Assembly: GCF_030145145.1 (NCBI RefSeq)
Contig: NZ_JAQYWD010000015.1
Span: 1 to 64,000 of the forward strand
Length of the DNA: 64,000 nucleotides
Reading direction: 5' to 3'
DNA from: Desulfobacula sp.
GTDB taxonomy: Bacteria > Desulfobacterota > Desulfobacteria > Desulfobacterales > Desulfobacteraceae
The notes under the pieces were generated by a model, which did no database searches, had not been told where the DNA came from, and saw only the letters and a program-made list of their open reading frames with translations. Position 1 is the first letter of the stretch, and each line of letters opens with the position of its first letter. The position numbers and the translations under genes were made by a program. Shown here piece by piece: positions 43,758-52,335 of this stretch.

Positions 43758-44743
43758 AACTTCCTCTCCCTGACATTGGCAATGCTTGCTCTTGGAATGG
43801 TGATTTTAAACGTTGCCCCCTTCCCTTTTCCCTGACTGGAAACCGATGTTCTCCACCCATGGATGATGGCAATACTGGAGACAAGGTAGAGCCCAAGCCC
43901 CGAACCTGAGACATCGTTTTTATGCTCCCGGTCAGATTGGTAAAACTTCCTGAAAATTTTTCTTACCTCTTTTTTATCAACACCGATCCCATTGTCAATA
44001 AATTCAATGGTCACTTTTTGGATAAAGCTTTTAAACCGGATGACCAGCGTTGGTGCATCTGATGCATTATACTTTATGGCATTGGAAACAAGGTTCATCA
44101 AAAGCATCTCGAATAAAAACAGGTTCACCGGATAATTCATCTGGTTGTCGGATTGATTTTCAATCTTAATGTCCAGATCCCGAAAAAGAGAGGCATTTTT
44201 TTCGCAAAACGTTTCCACCAGTTTGACCAGACTGCCCCGGGTCACTTCTGAACCAAAGTTCTGACTTTCAATCCTGGCAAGGTTAAGAATACTATTAATA
44301 TTTTCCGTTAACCGATTGATATCTTCCAACATGTTTTGACTGTATTTTTTAATGTCAGCAGGCTCCAGCGGATGCCGGATAAAGGTTTCAAGATAAATCC
44401 GCAACGAGGTCACCGGGGTTTTCAATTCATGGGTGAAATTATAAATGAAATTATGCTGAAGCCTGAAAAGATTAACTGTCTTCTGATAATAGATAAATGC
44501 CAGGAGAATACCGATCAACACCACTGAAATCAGCGCACTTAAAACCAGCATGGTCATCCCGGTCTTTGAAGGAAAAATCGATTGGGGATCAATATGAAAC
44601 TTTAATATAATCACCTCAAGGGCCGAAGTGATCTCCATATACCAACTGACCGTCAACACAAGGATGGTGGCCAGGGCAAAAATGGAACAGGCAAAAATAA
44701 AAACAGGGTGAAGATACCATCGGGAGGGATTTAAAATTTGCAT
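43721..44743 (-). CDS. Membrane sensor histidine kinase
   Basis: A 340-aa kinase. Two membrane segments (about 14-38 and 63-87) flank a short periplasmic loop. The H-box FTHELKTPVTS has the phospho-His near residue 105. The ATPase motifs NLVSNAIKYN, DNGIGVD and GSGLGLYLV follow. The ATG at 44743 is preferred over an in-frame TTG at 44779. It is divergent from znuACB, so metal or envelope sensing is possible, but nothing in the loop identifies the signal. Confidence 0.92.
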   Translation of the reverse strand: MQILNPSRWYLHPVFIFACSIFALATILVLTVSWYMEITSALEVIILKFHIDPQSIFPSKTGMTMLVLSALISVVLIGILLAFIYYQKTVNLFRLQHNFIYNFTHELKTPVTSLRIYLETFIRHPLEPADIKKYSQNMLEDINRLTENINSILNLARIESQNFGSEVTRGSLVKLVETFCEKNASLFRDLDIKIENQSDNQMNYPVNLFLFEMLLMNLVSNAIKYNASDAPTLVIRFKSFIQKVTIEFIDNGIGVDKKEVRKIFRKFYQSDREHKNDVSGSGLGLYLVSSIAIIHGWRTSVSSQGKGKGATFKITIPRASIANVRERKLWKRLKKSVSWS

Positions 44744-44974
44744 GCACACCTGTCCATCATCTTGTTTTTCCTTACCCAAAGCCGGGAATGTTCATATTCC
44801 CGACCATATTAGGTTCAATGTAATAAAAATATTGCCTTTCGTCAAATGTGATCTATCTTGTTTTATGATTAATGCAATCAGGGAGTAGCCTTTAAATCAC
44901 CTTACCGGCAAAGGGTATGGGGGATTGCTTGCTTTATGCATTGACACCCCCGGCATGGATATAGTATCAAATAG

Positions 44975-44999
44975 CGGCATTGGGGCATGCCGTTTTTTT
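44975..44999 (+). terminator. Rho-independent-like hairpin in znu leader
   Basis: CGGCAT (44975-44980) and ATGCCG (44987-44992) pair around a 6-nt loop, followed at once by seven T. No rightward gene lies upstream, so it would act within the znu transcript as an attenuator or end a short RNA. Confidence 0.6.
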
Positions 45000-45052
45000 A
45001 AAACTAACGTCCGCAAGGTGAGTAAATACAAACCAAAAACGGAGATCATACC

Positions 45053-45094
45053 ATGCCGTTTACAATACCGCTGATCTGCAAACAAACCATTTAA
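45053..45094 (+). CDS. Possible 13-aa leader peptide before znuA
   Basis: ATG at 45053 with CGGAG about 8 bp upstream opens MPFTIPLICKQTI and stops at 45094, just 9 bp before znuA. It contains a single Cys and no His. It may couple translation to znuA or be chance. Confidence 0.3.
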   Translation: MPFTIPLICKQTI

Positions 45095-45103
45095 AGGAGA
45101 ACA

Positions 45104-46009
45104 ATGAAATTTTTGATGACATATGGTGTCCTTGTGACAGCTGCCCTGATCTTTCTTCTGCCTTTAAACAGTTCTGCAATGGCCCCTGTAAAAGTTCAGG
45201 TCAGTATACTGCCCCAGAAATATTTTGTCGACAGGATCGGCAGGGACCATGTTAAGGTGGATGTCCTGGTAAAACCGGGAAAAAATCCTGCCACCTACGC
45301 GCCCTCTCCGGATCAGATAAAAACACTTGCCGCATCTGATGTGTACTTCAGAATCGGTGTCCCCTTTGAAAACGGTATGCTGCACAAAATAGCGTCCATC
45401 GCCGGGATAACGGTTGTGGATACCCGCAAGGGCATTGTGTTAAGGACAATGGCCCCCCACGGTCACGGCAAAGAAGACCACGGCCAGGGAACCGGTCTTC
45501 ATGAGGATAGAGACCTTATGGGGAAAGACCCCCATATCTGGATGAACCCGTTAATGGTAAAACAACAGGCCCATACCATATTTCTGACGCTTTCAACCCT
45601 GGATCCGGATCATCAGGATACGTATCAAACAAATTATGACGGGTTTATCCAAGACCTTGATACCCTGGACAGCCGGTTAAAAAAGACACTCAGCCGGTTA
45701 AAGGGAAAAAATCTGTTTGTATTCCACCCCACCTTTGGGTATTTTACAGAAGCGTATGGCTTGAAACAGGTGGCCATTGAAACCATGGGAAAAACCCCCA
45801 AGGGCAAAACGCTTTCCAACATTATCAAACTGGCGAAACAACAAAACGCCCGGGTAATTTTTGCCCAGCCCCAGTTTGACCGGAATGCCGCCCAAAAAAT
45901 TGCATCGGCCATAAACGGTAGAGTAGTGACCATTGATCCCCTTGCCTATGATTACCTGGTCAACATGGATAAAATGGCTCAAACCATAATCGGGGCATTG
46001 AAAAAATAA
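45104..46009 (+). CDS. znuA: Zinc/manganese ABC transporter substrate-binding protein
   Basis: A 301-aa cluster 9 binding protein. The signal peptide is about residues 1-26. A His-rich loop (APHGHGKEDHG) precedes DPHIWMNP, and the later ligands are in VFHPTFGYF and TIDPLAYDY. The first usual His ligand (PHxY motif) is replaced: the segment reads NPATYAPSP, with Ala in its place. The remaining His, His and Asp could still bind Zn or Mn. AAAGGAG precedes the ATG. First gene of znuACB. Confidence 0.9.
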   Translation: MKFLMTYGVLVTAALIFLLPLNSSAMAPVKVQVSILPQKYFVDRIGRDHVKVDVLVKPGKNPATYAPSPDQIKTLAASDVYFRIGVPFENGMLHKIASIAGITVVDTRKGIVLRTMAPHGHGKEDHGQGTGLHEDRDLMGKDPHIWMNPLMVKQQAHTIFLTLSTLDPDHQDTYQTNYDGFIQDLDTLDSRLKKTLSRLKGKNLFVFHPTFGYFTEAYGLKQVAIETMGKTPKGKTLSNIIKLAKQQNARVIFAQPQFDRNAAQKIASAINGRVVTIDPLAYDYLVNMDKMAQTIIGALKK

Positions 46010-46771
46010 ATGAAAGCGCACGACGATCCTGAAATCCTCATAGATAACGTCTCTTTTGCTTACAAGCAACGCAAAATTCTTGATGATGTCAATCTTCGAA
46101 TCAGAAAAAAAGAATTTGCCAGCATTGTAGGGCCCAATGGCGGTGGGAAAACCACCCTTCTCAAACTCATCCTCGGCCTGATCAAACCGGACAAAGGCCA
46201 AATCCGCATATTTGGAAAAGCGCCGGACCAGGCAAGGCATCGGATGGGATATATGCCACAGTATGCCCACCTGGACATGGATTTTCCCGCCACTGTCATG
46301 GATGTGGTTCTCATGGGACGACTGTCAAAAACAACCCTGTGGTTTTCAAAAAAAGACCGGAAAGAAGCCTTAACTGCCATTGATGAAGTAGGGATGACCG
46401 CCTATATTAAGACAGAATTCAATGAACTTTCCGGCGGTCAGAAACAGCGAATCCTTATTGCCAGGGCCCTGTGCAGCTACCCGGACATCCTGTTGCTGGA
46501 TGAACCCACCGCCAATGTGGATCAACAGACAGAAGAAAACCTGTTTTCCATTTTACAGAAACTGAACTCAAAAATGATCATTCTCCTGGTGTCCCATGAT
46601 CTCGGGTTTGTTTCAAAATATGTTAAGAATGTCATCTGCGTGAACCGCCGGGTGGTCATTCACCCCACAACCCTGATCAACGGGTCCTTGATAAAAGATA
46701 TTTACAATGGCGATCAAAAAATGGTCCGTCATGACCAATTGTGCAATGAGCGAGGGCATATTTATGATTGA
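46010..46771 (+). CDS. znuC: Zinc/manganese ABC transporter ATP-binding protein
   Basis: A 253-aa ABC ATPase. Walker A is GPNGGGKTT, the signature is LSGGQKQRI and Walker B is ILLLDEPT. The Q-loop region MGYMPQYAHLDMDFPATVMD is typical of metal importers. Its ATG abuts the znuA stop. The 3' end overlaps znuB by 8 bp. It powers uptake through ZnuB. Confidence 0.94.
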   Translation: MKAHDDPEILIDNVSFAYKQRKILDDVNLRIRKKEFASIVGPNGGGKTTLLKLILGLIKPDKGQIRIFGKAPDQARHRMGYMPQYAHLDMDFPATVMDVVLMGRLSKTTLWFSKKDRKEALTAIDEVGMTAYIKTEFNELSGGQKQRILIARALCSYPDILLLDEPTANVDQQTEENLFSILQKLNSKMIILLVSHDLGFVSKYVKNVICVNRRVVIHPTTLINGSLIKDIYNGDQKMVRHDQLCNERGHIYD

Positions 46772-47606
46772 TGTGGCGATGGCCATCATGGATCCGGACA
46801 ACCTGTTTTTGAGGTATGCCTTTATCATGGGGGGGTTAGCCGCTATCTCTTTTGGCATCATCGGCACCTTTGTCACCATCAAACGGATCGGATACCTGGC
46901 CGGAGCCATTTCCCATTCAGTCTTCGGCGGTATCGGACTGGCGCTTTTTCTCCAGGTAAACGCTGGGCTTACCTGGTTTGATCCAATCCTTGGTGCTGTA
47001 CTGGCTGCGATTACTGCCGCCGTGATTGTCGGACTTGTCAGTCTCCATGCAAAAGAAAGGGAAGACACCATTATCGGTACCCTCTGGGCCGTGGGAATGG
47101 CATCGGGAATCCTGCTCATTGATATGACACCCGGGTATTTCAATCTGTCTTCTTATCTGTTTGGCGATATCCTTTTAATTTCAGGTAAGGACCTGTTATT
47201 TGTCGGATGTCTGGATGCAATCGTTCTTGGCCTTTCCATCCTTTTTTTCAACCAATTTTTCAGTGTCTGCTTTGACAATGAGTTTACCGCCTTACGGGGC
47301 ATCAACACCACTTTTTTCTACCTGCTGCTGCTCATCCTCACAGCACTTACCGTGGTCCTCCTGGTCAGGGTGGTGGGGATCGTACTGGTCATTGCATTGT
47401 TGACCATCCCCCCTGCCATTGCCTCCTTTTATGCCAAACGGCTGTGGCAGATGATGCTCTTTTCAATTTTATTGTGTGCCGCTTTTACATGGGCAGGCCT
47501 TGGGATCAGCTATGCCTTCAGCCTTTCCAGCGGACCTGCCATCATTGTCTTAAGCGGTGCCGTCTATCTGGTGCTCATCGTCATCCATAAGGTCTTAAAA
47601 TCATAA
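46764..47606 (+). CDS. znuB: Zinc/manganese ABC transporter permease
   Basis: A 280-aa permease with about eight or nine membrane segments, family ABC-3. Typical blocks are GTFVTIKRIGYLAGAISHSVFGGIG and VGIVLVIALLTIPPAIA. The ATG at 46764 lies within TATGATTGATG, overlapping the znuC stop, with GAGGG upstream. Longer upstream starts inside znuC are unlikely. It completes znuACB. Confidence 0.93.
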   Translation: MIDVAMAIMDPDNLFLRYAFIMGGLAAISFGIIGTFVTIKRIGYLAGAISHSVFGGIGLALFLQVNAGLTWFDPILGAVLAAITAAVIVGLVSLHAKEREDTIIGTLWAVGMASGILLIDMTPGYFNLSSYLFGDILLISGKDLLFVGCLDAIVLGLSILFFNQFFSVCFDNEFTALRGINTTFFYLLLLILTALTVVLLVRVVGIVLVIALLTIPPAIASFYAKRLWQMMLFSILLCAAFTWAGLGISYAFSLSSGPAIIVLSGAVYLVLIVIHKVLKS

Positions 47607-47629
47607 GGTATGAACCGACCGGGAAGACC

Positions 47630-47995
47630 CTAAGCGAAAATATTATCCGGCTTGTAGGGATGGGCACCTTCAATCACCTCAATCCCTGATTTTGCTTTAA
47701 TTTTATTAATGATCACGTCCTTGTACGGGCAATGATCCGTGATACAGGGGCCCACATGGATTTTTGTCACCTTTTCATCCATGGGCTTGTTCCACAAATT
47801 GACCTGGGCCAGACGGGTAACAATGGTCGCTCCCGGGCAATCCCCACAATTTAAAAGCCCGATGAGCTCTGCCTGCTGATCTTTATAGGCGGCAAATTCA
47901 CCTTCTCTCCTGTTAAATCCCACCATACACCTGCTGCATCCGATACAAACATCATCCATTGCCTTTTTACATCCAACAATAAGTATCTTTTCCAT
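47630..47995 (-). CDS. CGGC domain protein (putative metal-binding)
   Basis: A 121-aa protein rich in Cys. It has CIGCSRC near residue 18, LLNCGDCPG (the CGxC block) and VGPCITDHCPY. This matches the small CGGC family found in anaerobes, thought to bind metal. GGAGG precedes the ATG. It converges on znuB, with no other partner. Function unknown. Confidence 0.85.
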   Translation of the reverse strand: MEKILIVGCKKAMDDVCIGCSRCMVGFNRREGEFAAYKDQQAELIGLLNCGDCPGATIVTRLAQVNLWNKPMDEKVTKIHVGPCITDHCPYKDVIINKIKAKSGIEVIEGAHPYKPDNIFA

Positions 47996-48143
47996 TTGAA
48001 TCCTCCAAAATAATGATAAGGGTGTGAATCAATCGATACGTATTTGCAATGGACGTGCCAATGGGGATGAAGTGCATCCATTAAAAATTACACTTTAATA
48101 TAAAATACTTATTCCCAGGCCTGTTGGAAAAAAGGGGGGTGAG

Positions 48144-48181
48144 GCATAATCGAAACGATAAAATAGTCGCATAATCGGAAC
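48144..48181. repeat. Two 13-bp direct repeats
   Basis: GCATAATCGAAAC (48144-48156) and GCATAATCGGAAC (48169-48181) differ at one base and start 25 bp apart. They lie just beyond the HAD gene stop. They may be a binding site or remnant; no more copies were noticed. Confidence 0.4.
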
Positions 48182-48652
48182 TTATGTTCTCAAGGTTGCA
48201 ATCAGTCTCTCCGGGGTCTGGAAAAAATCAAACACATCTAAAATATCCTTGATCACCAGGTCCGAGGCCAGCAAAGAATCGCAGGAAAGACCTTCCTCCT
48301 GTAATACAGCAATACCGATGCAGGCCGCCTTGAGCATCAGTCGATCATTGGATCCGTTCCCCGCACAAAGGGTTTTTTCCGGGCCAAGCTGTTGGAGATA
48401 ATCCAGTTTGCTCCGGGCCTGGTCTTTTTCCGGGATAATGGTCAAGGCACAGTCAATCCCCTCCAGTTCTTTGTTTACAAACCCGAACGTATCCGCTGTA
48501 ATCACATGGAACCTGACCGTGTCTGAAAACCGGTTCATTGACGCTTTCACCCCCTTGATCAGGACACCGTCCCGGGCAAGGGTGCCGTTATAATCAAAAA
48601 CCACATGTTCGATGGTCTTATGTCCGAATCCGGGAATCTCTATCTGTATCAT
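48182..48652 (-). CDS. HAD-superfamily hydrolase (soluble P-type ATPase-like)
   Basis: A 156-aa protein. The nucleophile motif is FDYNGTLARDG. Motif II is VITADTFG, and motif IV is GNGSNDRLMLKAACIGIAV. This set matches the soluble P-type ATPase-like HADs (COG4087-type), which resemble the phosphorylation domain of KdpB or CopA. Substrate unknown. GAGGAG precedes the ATG. It sits just after the pst operon's last gene, in the same direction. Confidence 0.87.
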   Translation of the reverse strand: MIQIEIPGFGHKTIEHVVFDYNGTLARDGVLIKGVKASMNRFSDTVRFHVITADTFGFVNKELEGIDCALTIIPEKDQARSKLDYLQQLGPEKTLCAGNGSNDRLMLKAACIGIAVLQEEGLSCDSLLASDLVIKDILDVFDFFQTPERLIATLRT

Positions 48653-48686
48653 ATGCGCTCCTCTTCACCCTGCCGGCAAACAAGGG

Positions 48687-49385
48687 TTAATGTTGTTTTA
48701 ATTGACGGTCTGTTAAAACAAGCCCATTGTCCGCTATTCGTTTTACCTGATCCATATAGTGGGACACAAGGACGATGGTACACGTTCGTTTTAAGTCCAG
48801 GAGCAGGTCTTCGATTACCCTGCCCGATGTTTCATCCAGGGAGGAAGTGGGCTCATCCAGCAACAGGACCTGGGGTTCTAAAATCAGGGCCCTTGCCATG
48901 CAAAGCCGCTGCTGCTGACCACCGGAAAGTGTCCGGGCATCTTCTGAAAGTCTGTCTTTCACCTCCCCCCAAAGAAAGGTACGTTCTAAAGCATCTCTCA
49001 CTTTTTGAGCAATGCGGATCTGATCTTTTTCTCCCATGAGTCTTAACGGGAACGCGACATTTTTAAAAATACTCATGGGCAGGGGATTCGGCACCTGGAA
49101 TACCATTCCCACCTGCCGCCGCAACCGGGAGACCGGAACCGTATAGATATCTTCGAACCCATTTCCGAAATTAATGTCTACACTGCCTTTTGCCCTTGCA
49201 CCATCAATGTTTTCCCACAGCCGGTTAAGGGTCATGAGAAACGTTGATTTTCCCTGGCCTGAGGGCCCGATAAGGGAGGTTATCACATTCTTTTCAATCT
49301 CAACCTGAATGTTTTCCAGTATGGTCCGTCCATGATAATAAAACCACAGGTGTTTTGTTTGTATTTTTATTTCTTTTTCCATCAT
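48687..49385 (-). CDS. pstB: Phosphate-type ABC transporter ATP-binding protein PstB
   Basis: A 232-aa ATPase. Walker A is GPSGQGKST, the signature is LSGGQQQRL and Walker B is VLLLDEPTS. RRQVGMVFQVPNPLPMSIFKNV is PstB-like. It ends the operon pstS-pstC-pstA-pstB. It is somewhat shorter than most PstB proteins (about 250 aa). No phoU or phoR/phoB is adjacent. Confidence 0.9.
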   Translation of the reverse strand: MMEKEIKIQTKHLWFYYHGRTILENIQVEIEKNVITSLIGPSGQGKSTFLMTLNRLWENIDGARAKGSVDINFGNGFEDIYTVPVSRLRRQVGMVFQVPNPLPMSIFKNVAFPLRLMGEKDQIRIAQKVRDALERTFLWGEVKDRLSEDARTLSGGQQQRLCMARALILEPQVLLLDEPTSSLDETSGRVIEDLLLDLKRTCTIVLVSHYMDQVKRIADNGLVLTDRQLKQH

Positions 49386-49388
49386 GGG

Positions 49389-50273
49389 TTAAAACCGATA
49401 CGGTGTTTTCAAGGTCAGCCTGGTTTTAATTGCGTATGCAACCACAAACAGGCCGGCACAGAGAATCAACAGGATTAAAGCAGCACCATACCCCTTTGTC
49501 AGTTCCAGCGGATCGGCATATTCCGATGCCATATAATACACATAAAACGGCAGGGCTTCAAAACTTGAAAAAATTGATCTGGGAACCCCTGCCGTTGCCA
49601 CGGCGCCGGTCAACATGATGACGGCCGTGTCTTCGGCACACCGCCCAATGGCCAGGACAATACCACTGACAATACCGGACAGGGATGACGGTAACAGCAC
49701 CAGAAAAATATTTTCAAGTTTGGTTGCCCCGAGACAGGGCGCCGTCAACCGTACCTGCAAGGGCAGGCTTTCAAGGGATATCTGGGTTGTCCGGATAATA
49801 TAGGGCAACACAAGAAACGAAAGGGATAGAGAAGATATCAACAGGCAGGGGAAAATCCGATCACTGAACGAATGATGCAGGAATATAGTGATGGAAAACC
49901 CGAAAAGCCCCACCACAATAGATGGTATCCCGGCAAGGACATCAAACAGCAGGCTGAAAATCCATTTTACCCTGGGCGGGGCATACTCTGCCAGGAAGAT
50001 CCCAGATGCAAGCCCGACCGGCAGTGCGAATCCCATGGAGAGGACCACCAGAAACAGGGTGCCCACCATTGCCGGGAACAGGCCGTCAAACACCTGCTGT
50101 TTAAACAGGAGGGCATCCAGGGGCCGGGTAGTGGAAAAAATCAGTTCCAGGTGAATGGTTTGATATCCCTTAACGACTAAAAACCCGATAATCACAGAAA
50201 CCGCACCCACCAGCAAAAGGGCGCAGGCCCATGAAAACAGCGCCAGCAATTTATCCCAGAAAGCGTTTGTCAT
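49389..50273 (-). CDS. pstA: Phosphate-type ABC transporter permease PstA
   Basis: A 294-aa permease with about six membrane segments. GLASGIFLAEYAPP, GIPSIVVGLFGFSI and GRCAEDTAVIMLTG are diagnostic. The ATG at 50273 overlaps the pstC stop by one base (TGATG), and a 5' in-frame start at 50318 is unlikely. It sits 3 bp from pstB. Confidence 0.92.
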   Translation of the reverse strand: MTNAFWDKLLALFSWACALLLVGAVSVIIGFLVVKGYQTIHLELIFSTTRPLDALLFKQQVFDGLFPAMVGTLFLVVLSMGFALPVGLASGIFLAEYAPPRVKWIFSLLFDVLAGIPSIVVGLFGFSITIFLHHSFSDRIFPCLLISSLSLSFLVLPYIIRTTQISLESLPLQVRLTAPCLGATKLENIFLVLLPSSLSGIVSGIVLAIGRCAEDTAVIMLTGAVATAGVPRSIFSSFEALPFYVYYMASEYADPLELTKGYGAALILLILCAGLFVVAYAIKTRLTLKTPYRF

Positions 50274-51121
50274 CAGCGCGGTTTCCTGTCTAAACCCCTT
50301 GCCAGGAGGATACCGCAACTGGTCATCCCGTAGAGGGTAATCCCGCAGATAAAAAGGATTTTAAATTCAATACTGTCAAAATCCGCCGCAATGATCAAGG
50401 CAATGTGCGCCGTAAGGGTCCGGGCCGAATCCAGCACAGAAGACGGCAGCGCAATCGAGTTGCCGCTGATCATCAATGCGATGAGCGTATCCCCCATGGC
50501 CCGTCCAAAGGACAGAATAATACCTGTCAATATGCCGCGCCAGGCATGGGGCAACATCACATACCATAATTTTTGAACCGTATTCCCCCCCAAGGCATCC
50601 ACAGCGTTCAAATCGCTTTGGGGGACCCGGGCAAAACTTTGGGAAAAAAACAGGATCATGGTGGGTGAAATCAACAGCCCCAGCATCAGGGACGCTGACA
50701 GGATGGACATCCCAGAGCCGTAAACAAAAATTTCCCGGACAATGGGCACCAGCAAAAACACGCCCACAAACCCATAGATGACCGTGGGAATGGCGGTCAT
50801 GAGCTGGACGATTTTTTTTAACACCTTTCCCGGCCCGCCCGGCCGGGTCACTTCTATAAAAAGGGCGCACCCAAGACTTAACGGAAAACTGATACATAAA
50901 CTGAAAAGCGCAATACAAAGGGTGCCCACAATCATGGCCAAAATACCGAACTGCCCATGGTCCGGTGACCAGGGGGCCGACAGTATATCCCAGAGGGCGG
51001 CTTTCTTTAATACGGGCAGGCTCAACGCGATCATGAAACCCAGCACAGCAAGGGTTACGGCCGCACTGAGGACGGCGGCCAAAAAAAACAGGCTCCGGGC
51101 TAATTTTTCCTTAAACGGCAT
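50273..51121 (-). CDS. pstC: Phosphate-type ABC transporter permease PstC
   Basis: A 282-aa permease with about six membrane segments. FPLSLGCALFIEVTRPG, AIPTVIYGFVGVF and FGRAMGDTLIALMISGN are PstC-like. The ATG at 51121 shares one base with the pstS stop, so translation is coupled. Confidence 0.92.
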   Translation of the reverse strand: MPFKEKLARSLFFLAAVLSAAVTLAVLGFMIALSLPVLKKAALWDILSAPWSPDHGQFGILAMIVGTLCIALFSLCISFPLSLGCALFIEVTRPGGPGKVLKKIVQLMTAIPTVIYGFVGVFLLVPIVREIFVYGSGMSILSASLMLGLLISPTMILFFSQSFARVPQSDLNAVDALGGNTVQKLWYVMLPHAWRGILTGIILSFGRAMGDTLIALMISGNSIALPSSVLDSARTLTAHIALIIAADFDSIEFKILFICGITLYGMTSCGILLARGLDRKPR

Positions 51122-51957
51122 CAATTAACCGGAATAAATCCTTTCTCCACGACAATTTCCTGACCTTCCGGACTCAGAAGATAATCCATAAATTTTCGAG
51201 TAAGCCCGGTGGCTTCCCCTTTTGTATTGCTGTAAAGTCCCCTTGCAACCGTGTATTCTCCGGATTTAACCGTCTCCAGGCTGGGGGTCACGCCGTCCAG
51301 TGTCACCGGGGCAACCGTTTGATCAATATATCCGACGGAAACATATCCAATGGCATAGGGATCATTTGTCACGGCTGACTTCATGGCGCCGTTTGATGTC
51401 ACAAAATGGGCCTTGTCAGAAATCTTTCCCTTTTTCAGGGCCCGTTTCCAGAACACTTCCCGGGTGCCGCTGGACTTGTCCCGGGTATAGATATTGATGG
51501 GCCTGTCATCACCGCCAAGGGTTTTCCAGGTGGTAATGTTGCCGGCAAAAATATCCTGCAATTGTTGGCCGGTCAGAGACGGCACCGGATTTTTGGGATG
51601 GATCACTGCTGCCACCCCGTCAATGGCCCATTTAACCATGGAAAGCCCGTATTTTGCGACTTCTGCCTCCGTGGCCTGCCGGCCGGAATTGCCGATATCC
51701 ACAAGGCCCTCTCCCACCTGCTTGATCCCGGCCCCGGATCCCCCACCGGCAATGGTGATCTGGATATCCGGATGAACCGTCATGATTCGTTTGGCCGCCT
51801 CTTTCATGACCGGAATATGGGCGGTACCACCGGAAATCCGCAACACCCGGTTTTCTCCTTTAAAGACATCAAGACCGGATGCAAAGCAGAAGCCTGCCTG
51901 CAAAACCACCATTACAAGGATCAGTGTCAATTTAAGTATGCGGTAACCCGTGTTCAT
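51121..51957 (-). CDS. pstS: Phosphate-type ABC transporter binding protein PstS
   Basis: A 278-aa periplasmic protein. The signal peptide spans about residues 1-26. Phosphate-site motifs include GGGSGAGIKQV, IGNSGRQAT and RDKSSGTREVFWKRAL. It delivers phosphate to PstCA. A tungstate- or molybdate-like anion is a less likely ligand for this short-form family. It is the first gene of the operon. Confidence 0.9.
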   Translation of the reverse strand: MNTGYRILKLTLILVMVVLQAGFCFASGLDVFKGENRVLRISGGTAHIPVMKEAAKRIMTVHPDIQITIAGGGSGAGIKQVGEGLVDIGNSGRQATEAEVAKYGLSMVKWAIDGVAAVIHPKNPVPSLTGQQLQDIFAGNITTWKTLGGDDRPINIYTRDKSSGTREVFWKRALKKGKISDKAHFVTSNGAMKSAVTNDPYAIGYVSVGYIDQTVAPVTLDGVTPSLETVKSGEYTVARGLYSNTKGEATGLTRKFMDYLLSPEGQEIVVEKGFIPVN

Positions 51958-52335
51958 TTTTTTCTCCTTTGTTTAAATCCTCATCATCAAATATTTATTT
52001 CAAATTCAATGGGGTATTCATTATCCGCATCTAAAAATTTAATCAAATCGAAATTTCCTTTAAAAAATGAAACCCTCATAGGAATATTCAATAACAAGAG
52101 AGCCGCCACTGAAATAAAAAGCAAATTAAAGGGGAAATTCCTTTCAGAAAAGCTACCGTGTTGTGGTATGCAAAAATGGCACTGAACATACCACAGGGGA
52201 ATCGCCCAGACTGTTCCTGTGTCAATGGATCGGGTGATGGTCAGGGTGATCAGGACGCTTGACTTTCGTTGGGGGCGGACATTATTTTATATGGTGCATC
52301 TATTGTCCTGGGAATTATTTCATTTCAGCCGACAG
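51958..52335. other. Intergenic region before pstS with palindrome
   Basis: No gene is supported in these 378 bp. TGTGGTATG (52162-52170) pairs with CATACCACA (52187-52195) around a 16-bp spacer. It could terminate the gntR transcript or act as an operator for pst. I could not identify a PhoB box. Confidence 0.45.

Larger units (their letters stand above)
44744..45103 (+). promoter_or_regulatory. znuACB leader region with attenuator-like structure
   Basis: This 360-bp divergent region carries TTGACA at 44941-44946 with TAGTAT after a 15-bp spacer. A terminator-like hairpin follows at 44975-44999. Another CGGCAT (44951-44956) could compete for the same ATGCCG arm. A possible 13-codon leader lies at 45053-45094. 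The layout resembles transcription attenuation or a metal-responsive leader. I could not identify a Zur box. Confidence 0.45.

Noticed and set aside
44897-45085. Leftward 62-codon frame in the znu leader
   Set aside because: Antisense to the leader structure, with no ribosome site and no similarity seen.
51406-52185. Rightward 259-codon frame over pstS and its upstream region
   Set aside because: Most of it is the antisense shadow of pstS. The remaining part shows no motif.
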